A DNA stretch of 64,000 bases. It comes from Bacteroidales bacterium (GTDB lineage: Bacteria > Bacteroidota > Bacteroidia > Bacteroidales > F082). Shown here one piece after another: positions 52,617-61,524 of the stretch (position 1 is its first letter; the number at the start of each line of letters is the position of its first letter). The stretch lies in contig JAKIVD010000001.1 in the NCBI GenBank assembly GCA_021647205.1, positions 186,001-250,000 on the forward strand, written 5' to 3'. Both the position numbers and the translations under genes were made by a program. The notes beneath the pieces are model-generated. The model searched no databases. It was not told the origin of the DNA and saw only the letters and a program-made list of their open reading frames with translations.

Positions 52617-53415
52617 CATCAAGCAGGTATTCCCAATCATTTAATTCATCTTCCGGAGAAGATTTTTTGGTTTGCGCCTCTTTCATATTTTTCAAACGCT
52701 CCTCATCAGCTTCGTCCCATCCTTTGATGTAATGCGCACCCACCCTGCCGGTTGCCACCGTCCGGGGGAGTACAAAAATCGCTGCTTTCTCGGTAACACA
52801 GGCATGCTCGCACAAGCCGCAGCCGGTACAAACATCACGATGGACCACTGGTTTTAAGAAGGCATGCTTCCCTGTCCGTTCGTTGCGTTTAAATTCCAGT
52901 GTAATGGCTTCGCCAAGCAAAGGACAAGCCCGGTAGCAGGCATCGCATTGAATGCCCCAATAGGCCAGGCAGGCTTCCTGATCGAGCATGGCAACACCCA
53001 TTTTTGCTTTATTGATGTCGGGCTTTTCCGTTTGTACGCCATCAATTTGTTTTGCGATATTTTTAAGATCAAGCGCACCACTTGGGCATACCGGAACACA
53101 AGGGACATCGGTGCACATATAGCAGGGAATCAACCTTGGTTTGAAAAAAGGTGTGCCCATGGCTGTGTGATCGTCTAAAGTGGCCAACTGTAAAGTATCG
53201 TACGGGCAGGCTTCAACACAAGTACCACAACGGATGCAGGCTTTTACAAAAAGTTCTTCCTTAATTGCAGCCGGAGGCCTCAGGGTTAATTCCGAAGCTT
53301 TTAACCTGATGGCTGCCGAGCCCCAGGCAGCGCCACCCAAACCCAGTAGCCCTGCCCCCCGGAACATGGTTTTCAGGGCATCTCTTCTGGAGTTCATATT
53401 TTGTGTGTCAGCCAT
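52609..53415 (-). CDS. napG: Ferredoxin-type protein NapG
   Basis: A 268-residue polyferredoxin exported by Tat (SRRDALKTMFRGAGLLGLGG). Four [4Fe-4S] cysteine groups are visible: CIRCGTCVEACP, CYMCTDVPCVPVCP, CDACYRACP and CTGCGLCEHAC. It forms the quinol-oxidising unit with NapH on the periplasmic face. It lies 14 bases after napA. Confidence 0.94.
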   Translation of the reverse strand: MADTQNMNSRRDALKTMFRGAGLLGLGGAAWGSAAIRLKASELTLRPPAAIKEELFVKACIRCGTCVEACPYDTLQLATLDDHTAMGTPFFKPRLIPCYMCTDVPCVPVCPSGALDLKNIAKQIDGVQTEKPDINKAKMGVAMLDQEACLAYWGIQCDACYRACPLLGEAITLEFKRNERTGKHAFLKPVVHRDVCTGCGLCEHACVTEKAAIFVLPRTVATGRVGAHYIKGWDEADEERLKNMKEAQTKKSSPEDELNDWEYLLDDE

Positions 53416-53429
53416 CTTGATCGATTGAC

Positions 53430-56222
53430 TTAAGCTTTGCTAATTTTAACGGCGCACTTTTTAAAATCCGTTTGTTTTGAAATGGGATCGGTTGCGTCAA
53501 GGCAAACCTTGTTAATCAGCACTTTTTCATCAAACCAGGGCACATAAATCATTCCTCTCGGCATACGATTTCTGCCTCGTGTTTCCACATGTGCTTTCAC
53601 TTTTCCACGCCTCGAATCGATCCAAATCAAATCACCCTGCTGCAAATTGTATTTCACGGCATCATCGGGATGCATATAACAAAGTGCCTCGGGGACAGCC
53701 CTGTAAAGTTCGGGAACCCGCATCGTCATTGTGCCACTATGCCAGTGTTCCAGCACTCGTCCGGTGCTCAACCACAAAGGATAATCTTTATCGGGCATCT
53801 CGGGCGGGTCCATATAAGGCCTGAAGAATATTTTGGCTTTGTTGGTCAGGTCAACTTTCCCGGCAGATTTATCGATTCCCTGCAAATTACCTTTGCCAAT
53901 CTTTTTTAAAGCTTTACCATAAAAAGCAAATTCGCCTGTATCGGCTTTTCTGGCATAAGGATCGTATTTCGAATTGAAACGCCACTGTGTTTCTTTCCCG
54001 TCGACTACCGGCCATTTCAGTCCACGCACTTTGTGGTAGGTATCAAAATCGGCATAGTCGTGGGCATGTCCTTCACCAAAGGAGCGGTATTCTTCCCAGA
54101 GGTATTTATGAACAAAAAAGCCATAACCTTTCCATTCTTCACCATTCGTGCCCAGGATGGTCCGTCCGTCGCCTTCAACTTCCGTATTGTGAAAACCTTC
54201 GCCAATCGGGTCGGGCCAGGTGTACGATTTGGCTTCTTTATTGGCAAACAATACATCGAACAAAGTATCTTCGGGAGTGTAGCCCATTTTTTTGGCTTCG
54301 GGCAGCACATCGGGCAAACCACCGGCAATGCCGGGAATGTTTTTCGCCCCCCAAACATCTTTTAGTTTAAACCTTTTGGCAATTTCCATGTACTGCCAAA
54401 GGTCGGGCATGGCATCGCCCACCGGAACAACCTGTTGTTTCCAGTGCTGCGTCCTTCGTTCGGCATTGCCGTAAGCGCCCCATTTTTCGTAAATCATGGC
54501 AACAGGCAAAACAAGGTCGGCAACTTTAGCCGATACGCCCGGATAGCTGTCGGAGACCACGATAAAATTATCCATTTTACGCGCTGTTTTCAGCCAGTGA
54601 TTGGCATTGGCCGTACCCATAAACGGGTTACAAACATTTACCCAGGCAAACTTAATTTTGCCATCCTCCAGGTCGCGGAATATCTTCATGATATGCGCAC
54701 CCGGTTTTGGGTTTAAGGTTTGAGAAGGAATTTTCCATAGTTTTTCAGAAACTTCGCGGTGCTTGGCATTGGCCACCACCATATCGGCCGGAAGCCGGTG
54801 AGAAAATGTCCCTACCTCGCGGGCGGTTCCGCAGGCAGAGGGTTGTCCGGTGAGGCTGAAGGCACCGTTTCCGGGTTTGGCTTGCTTGCCTAACAGGAAA
54901 TGAACCATATAAGCCTGCTCGTTTACCCAAACACCGCGTGTGTGCTGGTTCATGCCCATCGTCCAGAAAGAAACCACTTTCCTGTTTTTTTCCATATAGA
55001 GGCTGGCAAGCAGTTTCAGTTTTACTTTGAAAGAGGCCAGGTCTTCGTCGGCATTGCCTTTGGCCAGACCAGCCACAAAGTTAAGGGTGTAGGGTTCAAG
55101 GCCTTTTTTAAACTCTTCAAAAGAAATGGCCCAATGCCCTTTGGGGGTATCCCGGTGCTTCATTTCCATGGTATCACCTTCTTTAAAACCCAGGTAACCC
55201 AGTGTTACCGCTTCTTCTTTGGAGATTTTTTTGGAAACCTCTTTTTTCACGGTCTGTCTTTCCAAATCGGTAAAGCCGGGATGGTCCGGTGTGCGCATGC
55301 CATATCCGGTATCGACAAATCCGGTGGCAAATTGCATGTATTTATCAATGAATTCCTGATCCATCGACCCGGGATTGTTGTAAACAATTTCGCGGGCGAT
55401 GTAATTCCAGATGGCCAGATCGGTATGCGGTTTAAAAATAAGTTCGACATCAGCCAGGTCGGAACAGCGGTTGGTGTAGGTAGACAAGTTGATGATTTTA
55501 ACCCGTTTTGGATCGGACAGTTTCCTATCGGTTACCCTCGACCAAAGTACGGGATGCATCTCGGCCATGTTGGCACCCCAGGTTACTACGGTATCGGTTA
55601 GTTCGATGTCGTCGTAACAACCGGCCGGTTCGTCAATACCAAAAGTCTGGATAAAACCGCCCACAGCCGAAGCCATACAATGGCGTGCATTGGGGTCGAT
55701 ATTGTTTGAGCGGAAACCGGCTTTCATCAGTTTTGCCATGGCATAGCCTTCCTGGACGGTGTATTGGCCAGACCCGAAAACGCCAATGCCGGTGGGGCCT
55801 AATTCATCCAGGCTGCGCCGCATTTGTTTTTCCATTTCGTCGTAGGCAACTTTCCACGAAACAGGTTTAAACTTACCATTTTTACTGAATTTACCATCTT
55901 CGCCAAGCCGCATCAGGGGCTGTTTCAGACGGTCGGCGCCGTACATAATTTTGGCATTGAAATAGCCTTTTATACAATTTAAACCCCGGTTTACCGGCGC
56001 AGCGGGGTCTCCTTTAACGGCAACAATTTTTTCATTTTTTGTGGCTACCATAATGCCGCAACCTGTGCCACAAAACCGGCAAACGGCCTTGTCCCAGCGC
56101 CAATTACCCTCTGATTTTTCGGGTGTGGCTGCCAGCATTTTTTTTGGTAAAGAAATTCCTATGGCTGTAGCTGCGGCGGCAACGGCAGTGGTTTTTACGA
56201 ATTCTCTTCTGTTTATACCCAT
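53430..56222 (-). CDS. napA: Periplasmic nitrate reductase catalytic subunit NapA
   Basis: A 930-residue molybdopterin enzyme reducing nitrate to nitrite. It carries a Tat signal ([11 protein letters not shown]), a [4Fe-4S] motif with Cys48, 51, 55 and 83, and the Mo-ligand Cys182 in [12 protein letters not shown]. The length (930 rather than about 830 residues) and NapGH partners match the epsilonproteobacterial NapA type. Chaperone NapD is present 6.5 kb away. A strong hairpin lies in the 110-base gap before this gene. Confidence 0.95.
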   Translation of the reverse strand: MGINRREFVKTTAVAAAATAIGISLPKKMLAATPEKSEGNWRWDKAVCRFCGTGCGIMVATKNEKIVAVKGDPAAPVNRGLNCIKGYFNAKIMYGADRLKQPLMRLGEDGKFSKNGKFKPVSWKVAYDEMEKQMRRSLDELGPTGIGVFGSGQYTVQEGYAMAKLMKAGFRSNNIDPNARHCMASAVGGFIQTFGIDEPAGCYDDIELTDTVVTWGANMAEMHPVLWSRVTDRKLSDPKRVKIINLSTYTNRCSDLADVELIFKPHTDLAIWNYIAREIVYNNPGSMDQEFIDKYMQFATGFVDTGYGMRTPDHPGFTDLERQTVKKEVSKKISKEEAVTLGYLGFKEGDTMEMKHRDTPKGHWAISFEEFKKGLEPYTLNFVAGLAKGNADEDLASFKVKLKLLASLYMEKNRKVVSFWTMGMNQHTRGVWVNEQAYMVHFLLGKQAKPGNGAFSLTGQPSACGTAREVGTFSHRLPADMVVANAKHREVSEKLWKIPSQTLNPKPGAHIMKIFRDLEDGKIKFAWVNVCNPFMGTANANHWLKTARKMDNFIVVSDSYPGVSAKVADLVLPVAMIYEKWGAYGNAERRTQHWKQQVVPVGDAMPDLWQYMEIAKRFKLKDVWGAKNIPGIAGGLPDVLPEAKKMGYTPEDTLFDVLFANKEAKSYTWPDPIGEGFHNTEVEGDGRTILGTNGEEWKGYGFFVHKYLWEEYRSFGEGHAHDYADFDTYHKVRGLKWPVVDGKETQWRFNSKYDPYARKADTGEFAFYGKALKKIGKGNLQGIDKSAGKVDLTNKAKIFFRPYMDPPEMPDKDYPLWLSTGRVLEHWHSGTMTMRVPELYRAVPEALCYMHPDDAVKYNLQQGDLIWIDSRRGKVKAHVETRGRNRMPRGMIYVPWFDEKVLINKVCLDATDPISKQTDFKKCAVKISKA

Positions 56223-56277
56223 GATATTATTTCTTATTGGAAAAGAGGAATGAAAAACAATTCTTTAAATAACAAAG

Positions 56278-56315
56278 GCAAACTATGATTTGAATATCTT
56301 CAAATCATAGTTTGC
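56278..56315 (-). other. Perfect 17-bp hairpin between the octaheme gene and napA
   Basis: GCAAACTATGATTTGAA (56278-56294) and its exact complement (56299-56315) enclose a 4-base loop. The minus-strand transcript continues with CTTTGTTATTT, not a clean U tract, so it may be a partial terminator, mRNA stabiliser or processing site. Confidence 0.6.
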
Positions 56316-56332
56316 AAAAAACTGCACAATAT

Positions 56333-57859
56333 TTATTGTGAGTATCTCTTGCGAAATTCGGCTGAAGCGGCTTTTCTCCTGGCCACTTCTTCCGGATCTG
56401 ACTTACCGATGAACCATTTGTGCATTTCACTGTTCAGGATATCGTCGAGCAATTTGGCAACACGGTCTGCCTGTGCCGATTTGCCATGCTTTTTGCCTTC
56501 AGCAATTAACTCTTGAACTTCGGGAACCATCTCCATATAAAACCTGTCGGCAACTTCAAAATTACCATGCCATTGTGTATAATCGGGTCCCATCATCGAA
56601 GCACCCATCCGGGCACGGCGGCCTTCGTGGTGCCATAAGAAGAAATAGGTCCACTCGATTTTATCATCGAAAGGAATTGGCGTAATCAGGCCTTCTTTTT
56701 TCAATAATTTCATTAATGCCAAAGCTGGTTTGCCAAACTTATCGTTGTATAAATTAACCATATTGTCATATTGCTTGTAAAAATTCTCAACATATATTTT
56801 AGTATGACATTGGTAACACACATTCTTCATGCCTTTTCTTCTTTGTTCCCAGGTAAGGAAATCTTCGGGCAATGGTTTTCCCTGCGCTTCGTATTTGGCC
56901 AGTTCGGCGGCATCAATTTTTTCAGAAACTTTGGGACGCAATGTCCAGCTGATTCTGTCGCCAACATCGTGGGTGACAGGCTGATCTGGCGTAGCGCTCA
57001 TGTGGCAGGTAGCACAGGTTGGTGCAGCTGAATAATCCTGACCAACAATCCAGGGCTGTGCATCAAGGTTCATGTCTTCGCGGTGTGCGCGGAAGTTGAT
57101 ACCATGCTTTGATTCGTTATAGATTTCCAACTGCGGATGGTCTGGCCCCATGTGGCATTTGCCGCAATTCTCGGGCTGACGAACCTGAGCAATTGAAAAA
57201 TGGTGCCTGTTGTGACACGCTGAGCAGGATCCTTTTGATCCATCCAGATTGATGCGTCCCATACCTGTATTTGGCCAGGTTTTAGGATCAAGCATCAGAA
57301 TACCCAAATCGTTGTACTTAGGGTCCCCGTTCTCATCGGTCTGGAACTGGACTCTTGATCCATGACATTGCCAGCAGCCTGATGCGGCGGCAGGATTAGC
57401 ATCATCCATAAAAGCCGCATGACCTTCCACTACTTCTGCCAACACATTATCCAGCGACCCCATTATCATTCCTGCATCAGCATGGTGGCTGTTTGTAAAT
57501 TGCTCGGCTTCTTCGGCATGGCACTTGGCACAGTCATTAGGGGTTACGATAGTAGCAATAAACTGCCCTTCGTGCTCATAACCGTCAACATCACCTTTTT
57601 GGGCCTGGTGACATTCAAGACAACCCACACCCACCTCGGCATGTTTACTGTCCTTCCATTGTTCAACAATAACTTTTCCGACACCCTTTTCGCCGTGGCA
57701 GCTTACGCAGTGCCTTGTTCCCTCGTCAATAATAGGCGCGGCTTTATAATCGGGCATTGCATGCTGTACCTCTTTCCAGAGCGCCATGAGTAAGATTATC
57801 AGGAATACCACACTTAGCACACCGATAATGGTTCTTTTTGTATTTAAACTTGTTGCCAT
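56333..57859 (-). CDS. Octaheme hydroxylamine oxidoreductase-family cytochrome c
   Basis: A 508-residue c-type cytochrome with eight CxxCH heme sites (Cys51, 80, 110, 162, 212, 232, 282 and 348) and the HAO-family segment MGPDYTQWHG (423-432). Unlike soluble HAO, the N terminus has an apparently uncleaved membrane anchor (residues 11-27), giving a membrane-bound periplasmic enzyme. HAO-family members oxidise hydroxylamine or, in epsilonproteobacteria, reduce nitrite or hydroxylamine. Placed between cytochrome b and napA, a reductive role on nitrite is plausible. Whether the tyrosine that cross-links to heme P460 in oxidative HAO is present could not be aligned. Confidence 0.8.
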   Translation of the reverse strand: MATSLNTKRTIIGVLSVVFLIILLMALWKEVQHAMPDYKAAPIIDEGTRHCVSCHGEKGVGKVIVEQWKDSKHAEVGVGCLECHQAQKGDVDGYEHEGQFIATIVTPNDCAKCHAEEAEQFTNSHHADAGMIMGSLDNVLAEVVEGHAAFMDDANPAAASGCWQCHGSRVQFQTDENGDPKYNDLGILMLDPKTWPNTGMGRINLDGSKGSCSACHNRHHFSIAQVRQPENCGKCHMGPDHPQLEIYNESKHGINFRAHREDMNLDAQPWIVGQDYSAAPTCATCHMSATPDQPVTHDVGDRISWTLRPKVSEKIDAAELAKYEAQGKPLPEDFLTWEQRRKGMKNVCYQCHTKIYVENFYKQYDNMVNLYNDKFGKPALALMKLLKKEGLITPIPFDDKIEWTYFFLWHHEGRRARMGASMMGPDYTQWHGNFEVADRFYMEMVPEVQELIAEGKKHGKSAQADRVAKLLDDILNSEMHKWFIGKSDPEEVARRKAASAEFRKRYSQ

Positions 57860-57902
57860 TTTTTATAAGTTTTAGGTTATTTATTTTTTCTTTTGAATGA
57901 AT

Positions 57903-58946
57903 TTAATGTCCGAAGGTTTCCCAGACCGTGAATACAATGATGGTTAGCATTCCCAAAACGCCAATCCAGAATCCTACTTCTCTGTCCGGGAAAACTTTAT
58001 CGAGGAATTTATCGATAAAAGGCCAGAAGAAAAGTAAGCCGAGAAAGACCATTGGTCCCAAAACGCCAACCAGCAGGTTTGTGATTTTCAGCCAGCGGAA
58101 AACCGCAAAGAAATACCACTCGGGCTTGATGTGCAAGGGTGTTACATTCGGGTTGGCGGGGTCGCCAAGCTGAACCGGGAATAATAATGAAAGCGTCAAC
58201 AGCAGTATCATGATTATGGATACCATAATCAACTCGGTAAATACATGGTCGGGCCAGAGAGGGAAGGTTTTCTTTTCCAAATTTTCGTCTCCTTTGAACT
58301 TAAGTTCGGTTACACCATGCGCCCTGATGAGGTAAACATGAATGCCAACTGCCATAACCAATAAAAGGGGTAACAAAACAATATGAAAAAGGTAGAACCT
58401 TGTTAAGGTGTTCTGACCAATCTCACTGCCACCCCGCATAAAATCGGCAATCCATCCGCCAATAAAAGGGGTAGCGCCGGCAATACCGGTTCCAACCTTC
58501 ATTGCCCAGTACGACATTTGTTCGTAAACAAGTGAGTAACCTGTAAATCCAAACATCAAAGTGAGCAGGAACAAAACAACACCAAACATCCAGTTGATGT
58601 CTCGTGGAGCCTGGTACGAGCGTGTAAAAAATACGCGCATCATGTGCAATATTAAGGAAGCAATCATGATGTTGGAAGACCAGCGATGAATACTCCTGAT
58701 CAGCCAGCCATAATCGGCAGTGTAGGTAATGTAGGCAATACTGTCGTAGGCTCGTGCGGTATCGGGCACATAATAAAAAACGAGCATGATACCGGTTATT
58801 ACCTGCACGGTGAACATATACAGCGGTGTTCCCCCCAAAGCCCACCACCATCGTTTCAGGTGGTTTGGGATGGGTTCGGCGGTTAATTCTATCAGGGCAT
58901 CCTGATCAACCGGGAATGATTGTTTAAGCCAAGTTCCTAGTCCCAT
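57903..58946 (-). CDS. Cytochrome b6-like subunit of a bc-type quinol complex
   Basis: A 347-residue membrane protein with two b-heme histidine pairs, His87/His101 and His188/His203. The second pair's 14-residue spacing matches cytochrome b6 rather than mitochondrial cytochrome b. The C-terminal part, like subunit IV, carries the Qo motif KPEWYFFAV, so N and C halves are fused. With the Rieske protein two bases upstream it would form a minimal quinol-oxidising complex. No cytochrome c1/f gene is seen; the octaheme protein downstream could be the electron acceptor. Confidence 0.88.
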   Translation of the reverse strand: MGLGTWLKQSFPVDQDALIELTAEPIPNHLKRWWWALGGTPLYMFTVQVITGIMLVFYYVPDTARAYDSIAYITYTADYGWLIRSIHRWSSNIMIASLILHMMRVFFTRSYQAPRDINWMFGVVLFLLTLMFGFTGYSLVYEQMSYWAMKVGTGIAGATPFIGGWIADFMRGGSEIGQNTLTRFYLFHIVLLPLLLVMAVGIHVYLIRAHGVTELKFKGDENLEKKTFPLWPDHVFTELIMVSIIMILLLTLSLLFPVQLGDPANPNVTPLHIKPEWYFFAVFRWLKITNLLVGVLGPMVFLGLLFFWPFIDKFLDKVFPDREVGFWIGVLGMLTIIVFTVWETFGH

Positions 58947-58948
58947 AA

Positions 58949-59383
58949 TTAACCCTCCGCATCTTTAAAGAAAATAAAAACGTTTTCGCCCTCAATTTCT
59001 GTATGATAGGTTTGCAAGGGTGTGGGCGGGGGACCGGCAAGCACATTACCGTTTTTGTCGAAGCGGCCCTGGTGACAGGGGCAATAAAATTCCTGGTTGT
59101 CTTTTTGCCAGTAAACGGTACAGCCCAAATGTGTACATACAGTGGACATGGCCTTGACTTCCCGTTCACCGGTGCGTACAAGGACGAGGTCTTTTCCACG
59201 CAAATCGGTAATCTTGCGGGAGGCGTTAATGGGCAATTCATTCAGGTGCATGGTGAAAATCCTTCGGGTTACATCGCGCTTTTTTGGTGTTATAAAGCGG
59301 AAACCCATCGCCGTTATTCCGGCAAATGCACCACCCAATGGAATGAATGCCAACATGTTTTTTAATGCGTCTCTTCTGTCCAT
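58949..59383 (-). CDS. Rieske [2Fe-2S] protein
   Basis: A 144-residue protein with the cluster motifs CTHLGC (residues 83-88) and CPCHQG (101-106). A Tat-like N terminus (DRRDALKNMLAFIPL) serves as membrane anchor and export signal. It is the electron-transfer subunit of the bc-type complex whose cytochrome b gene follows after 2 bases. The GPPPTPLQTY segment is the usual Pro loop. Confidence 0.93.
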   Translation of the reverse strand: MDRRDALKNMLAFIPLGGAFAGITAMGFRFITPKKRDVTRRIFTMHLNELPINASRKITDLRGKDLVLVRTGEREVKAMSTVCTHLGCTVYWQKDNQEFYCPCHQGRFDKNGNVLAGPPPTPLQTYHTEIEGENVFIFFKDAEG

Positions 59384-59401
59384 ATAATTGTTGTTATTGG
59401 T

Positions 59402-60736
59402 TTATTCCTTACTGAAAAAAGCAGGTTTAAAAGTAAGCATGACCCACGCCCAGTTGTTGGTATTGTTGTTAAAGCCGCCACCTGGATTGTCAGGATATTT
59501 TAAAGCCTGCATGGTTTCGGTAGCAAACATTTGAGAATAGCCCCCCTGAATGTTTACACTTTTCGACAATGCATATTTTACCACAAAATCAATCTCGGTA
59601 CCGAGTCCGCTGCTGTAATCTTTCCATACCGGAACAGCTCTGTCAGGGGCACTGATGTCTGCAGAAACTGTTGCTGCCGACATAAAATAGTGCGGGATGA
59701 GTGCGAAGCTCCATTTATTAACTGCAAATTTAAGTGGGAGAAAGATGTCGATTAAGCCAACATTTGCAACGTGGTTTCCTACATAAAAATAGTCCATCCA
59801 GCCGTTAAACTTGTGGTTGGTTCCATAAAAAGGTGTAAACGATTTGTCTTTTTTTCCACTCACCCCCCTGTCCTTTGTATCGGTTCCCGACAAGTACTCC
59901 ATTCCCAGTCCGAAAGCGAAGCCTTTAATTAGATGCAGGGAAACATCACCTCCAAAATATATTGCCGACAGTTCGTTGTTTGCTTTGTTTTTTCCCCCCT
60001 GGTAATAAGATGCCACATTAAATTTCACTTTATCCCCTTTAAATGTGTACCTGCCACCGATTGTCTGGCTGTATGCAATGCTTTCGTCGTAGATGGTGTC
60101 ATTGCTGTTCGAATCGTAAGCCAAACCGTTATTTAAGAACAAAATGCTCAAGCCTGATTTACCAAATTTGCCGTGATAGTACAACCATTGGATGGCTTTG
60201 TAGTTTTTATTGGTATAATCCACCCTTGTAACAGATGGCCGCATCGCATTGATTGCAAAACCGGCATCAAGAATCTGGTTATCGCCAAAAAAGAATTTGA
60301 AAACGGCTGCATCGTGGCTACGTGCCTGCTGTGCCCAACCTACGTTCCCGAAGATGCGGTGGTCATCATAAATGATTTCCATCCGTCCTACTTTTAAGCT
60401 CAAAATTTTTGCAAGCTTTAACTGTGCCCAGGCTTCATGAACAGAAACGCCGTTGGCATCACTTCGGTTCAATTGGTTCACATCACCCCAAACCCTGACA
60501 TCCTGAAGGCTGATGTAAGCTTTAAAGGTCTGGTTGCTGAAAAAACCGTTTAATCGTGTACGTTGCGAAACAAAACTTGCTGCATTTGCATCGTTGGGAA
60601 AAAGGGTCCAAAAACCATGACGGTACTCGTAGCGTGGTCTTACCTCACCAGTTATTTTTACTGTTTGGGCGATCATGTCGCCTGCGATTGCAATGAAAAA
60701 CCCCGTGAACAAAAGGGAAAATAAAAATCTTTTCAT
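59402..60736 (-). CDS. Alginate-export-type outer-membrane porin
   Basis: A 444-residue exported protein (signal peptide to about residue 23, MIAQ) with alternating barrel strands. The start TGEVRPRYEYRHGFW and VSQRTRLNGFFSNQTFKAY are typical of the alginate-export (AlgE-like) porin family. It heads the nitrate operon, so a role in passing nitrate or nitrite across the outer membrane is reasonable, but inferred. It lies 18 bases before the Rieske gene. Confidence 0.75.
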   Translation of the reverse strand: MKRFLFSLLFTGFFIAIAGDMIAQTVKITGEVRPRYEYRHGFWTLFPNDANAASFVSQRTRLNGFFSNQTFKAYISLQDVRVWGDVNQLNRSDANGVSVHEAWAQLKLAKILSLKVGRMEIIYDDHRIFGNVGWAQQARSHDAAVFKFFFGDNQILDAGFAINAMRPSVTRVDYTNKNYKAIQWLYYHGKFGKSGLSILFLNNGLAYDSNSNDTIYDESIAYSQTIGGRYTFKGDKVKFNVASYYQGGKNKANNELSAIYFGGDVSLHLIKGFAFGLGMEYLSGTDTKDRGVSGKKDKSFTPFYGTNHKFNGWMDYFYVGNHVANVGLIDIFLPLKFAVNKWSFALIPHYFMSAATVSADISAPDRAVPVWKDYSSGLGTEIDFVVKYALSKSVNIQGGYSQMFATETMQALKYPDNPGGGFNNNTNNWAWVMLTFKPAFFSKE

Positions 60737-60757
60737 AATTTAATGGATTACATTTAA

Positions 60758-60798
60758 GAATTTAAGAATTCGATTTCTGAAAATAACATTCAAAATTA
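60758..60798 (-). promoter_or_regulatory. Candidate promoter and operator of the nap operon
   Basis: On the minus strand TAATTTTG (60791-60798) matches the -7 consensus, giving a start near 60784. GAATTTAAGAATTC (60758-60771), an inverted repeat of GAATT spaced by 4, lies between that start and the ATG at 60736, a plausible repressor site for the upstream Rrf2 protein. Confidence 0.5.
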
Positions 60799-60909
60799 AC
60801 AACTATTTAACAAAAAGTGTTAAAAAAGATGGAGATTAGAAAGATTTAGAGGGATTCTAAATTAAGGCTGCGAAAAGCCGTGCTTAGGCCACCTGCTGTT
60901 GTTAAGGGA

Positions 60910-61308
60910 TTATAAGTAATCCTGAAGGGTGTTTGCTTTCAGGTGGTTAACAAACTCAGCCGTTATTTCTTTTACTATGTTTTCTCTGATACATTTATCA
61001 AACGGACAGATATGTGCATCTTGATGACATTCACCCTGTTCCAACTCACCATCAATAGATCGGTAAATATCATATATCAAAATTTCGGATGGTTTCTTTT
61101 TCAACATAAATCCACCGGTGGGACCGCGAAACGATTTTAGAATACCATCTTTGACAAGCCGCTGCAAGACTTTACCGATATTATGTTTTGAAGAACCAAT
61201 TTTTTCAGAAAGCTGAATGGCGTTCATCGGCTTATCGGATTTTGCGATAAGAATAGAGGAGTGTATCCCAATAGAAGCGGCATCTGAAAAATTTATAACT
61301 CTCGGCAT
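60910..61308 (-). CDS. Rrf2-family regulator with three-cysteine cluster site (NsrR/IscR-like)
   Basis: A 132-residue winged-helix regulator. The helix-turn-helix (AIQLSEKIGSSKHNIGKVLQ) is followed by the wing (RGPTGGFML). Cys94, Cys101 and Cys106 (CHQDAHICPFDKC) match the [Fe-S]-binding loop of Rrf2 sensors, with a PFDKC close to NsrR. NsrR-type proteins sense nitric oxide and control nitrogen-oxide genes, which fits its place directly upstream of the nap/octaheme operon. Which stimulus it senses is inferred. Confidence 0.85.
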   Translation of the reverse strand: MPRVINFSDAASIGIHSSILIAKSDKPMNAIQLSEKIGSSKHNIGKVLQRLVKDGILKSFRGPTGGFMLKKKPSEILIYDIYRSIDGELEQGECHQDAHICPFDKCIRENIVKEITAEFVNHLKANTLQDYL

Positions 61309-61524
61309 CTTGCTTAACTTTTATTATTGGCAATATTACATATTTTAAGCATTTCTTTTCTGAAATAGTTTGGAATTTTTTGTTTGGGAAGAAAGCCCTG
61401 CTTCATAAACTGCCGGAAACCGGAAAGATGAGTTTGGAAGTTTAAATGAAGTGCTCTTTTTTTTCATTCAGTAAAAAGAAGAGGTTCATAAGAGCAGAAA
61501 TGATTTTATATTCCTATAAAAATC

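Noticed and set aside
54900-55601. 233-codon plus-strand open frame inside napA
   Set aside because: Antisense to a well-supported gene; no family resemblance, no signal or promoter. Long shadows of this kind are common opposite GC-richer genes.
56333-57859. NapC/NrfH or NrfA as identity of the multiheme cytochrome
   Set aside because: Eight CxxCH sites, no CxxCK, and an HAO-type MGPDYTQWHG segment; NapC has four hemes and NrfA usually five.
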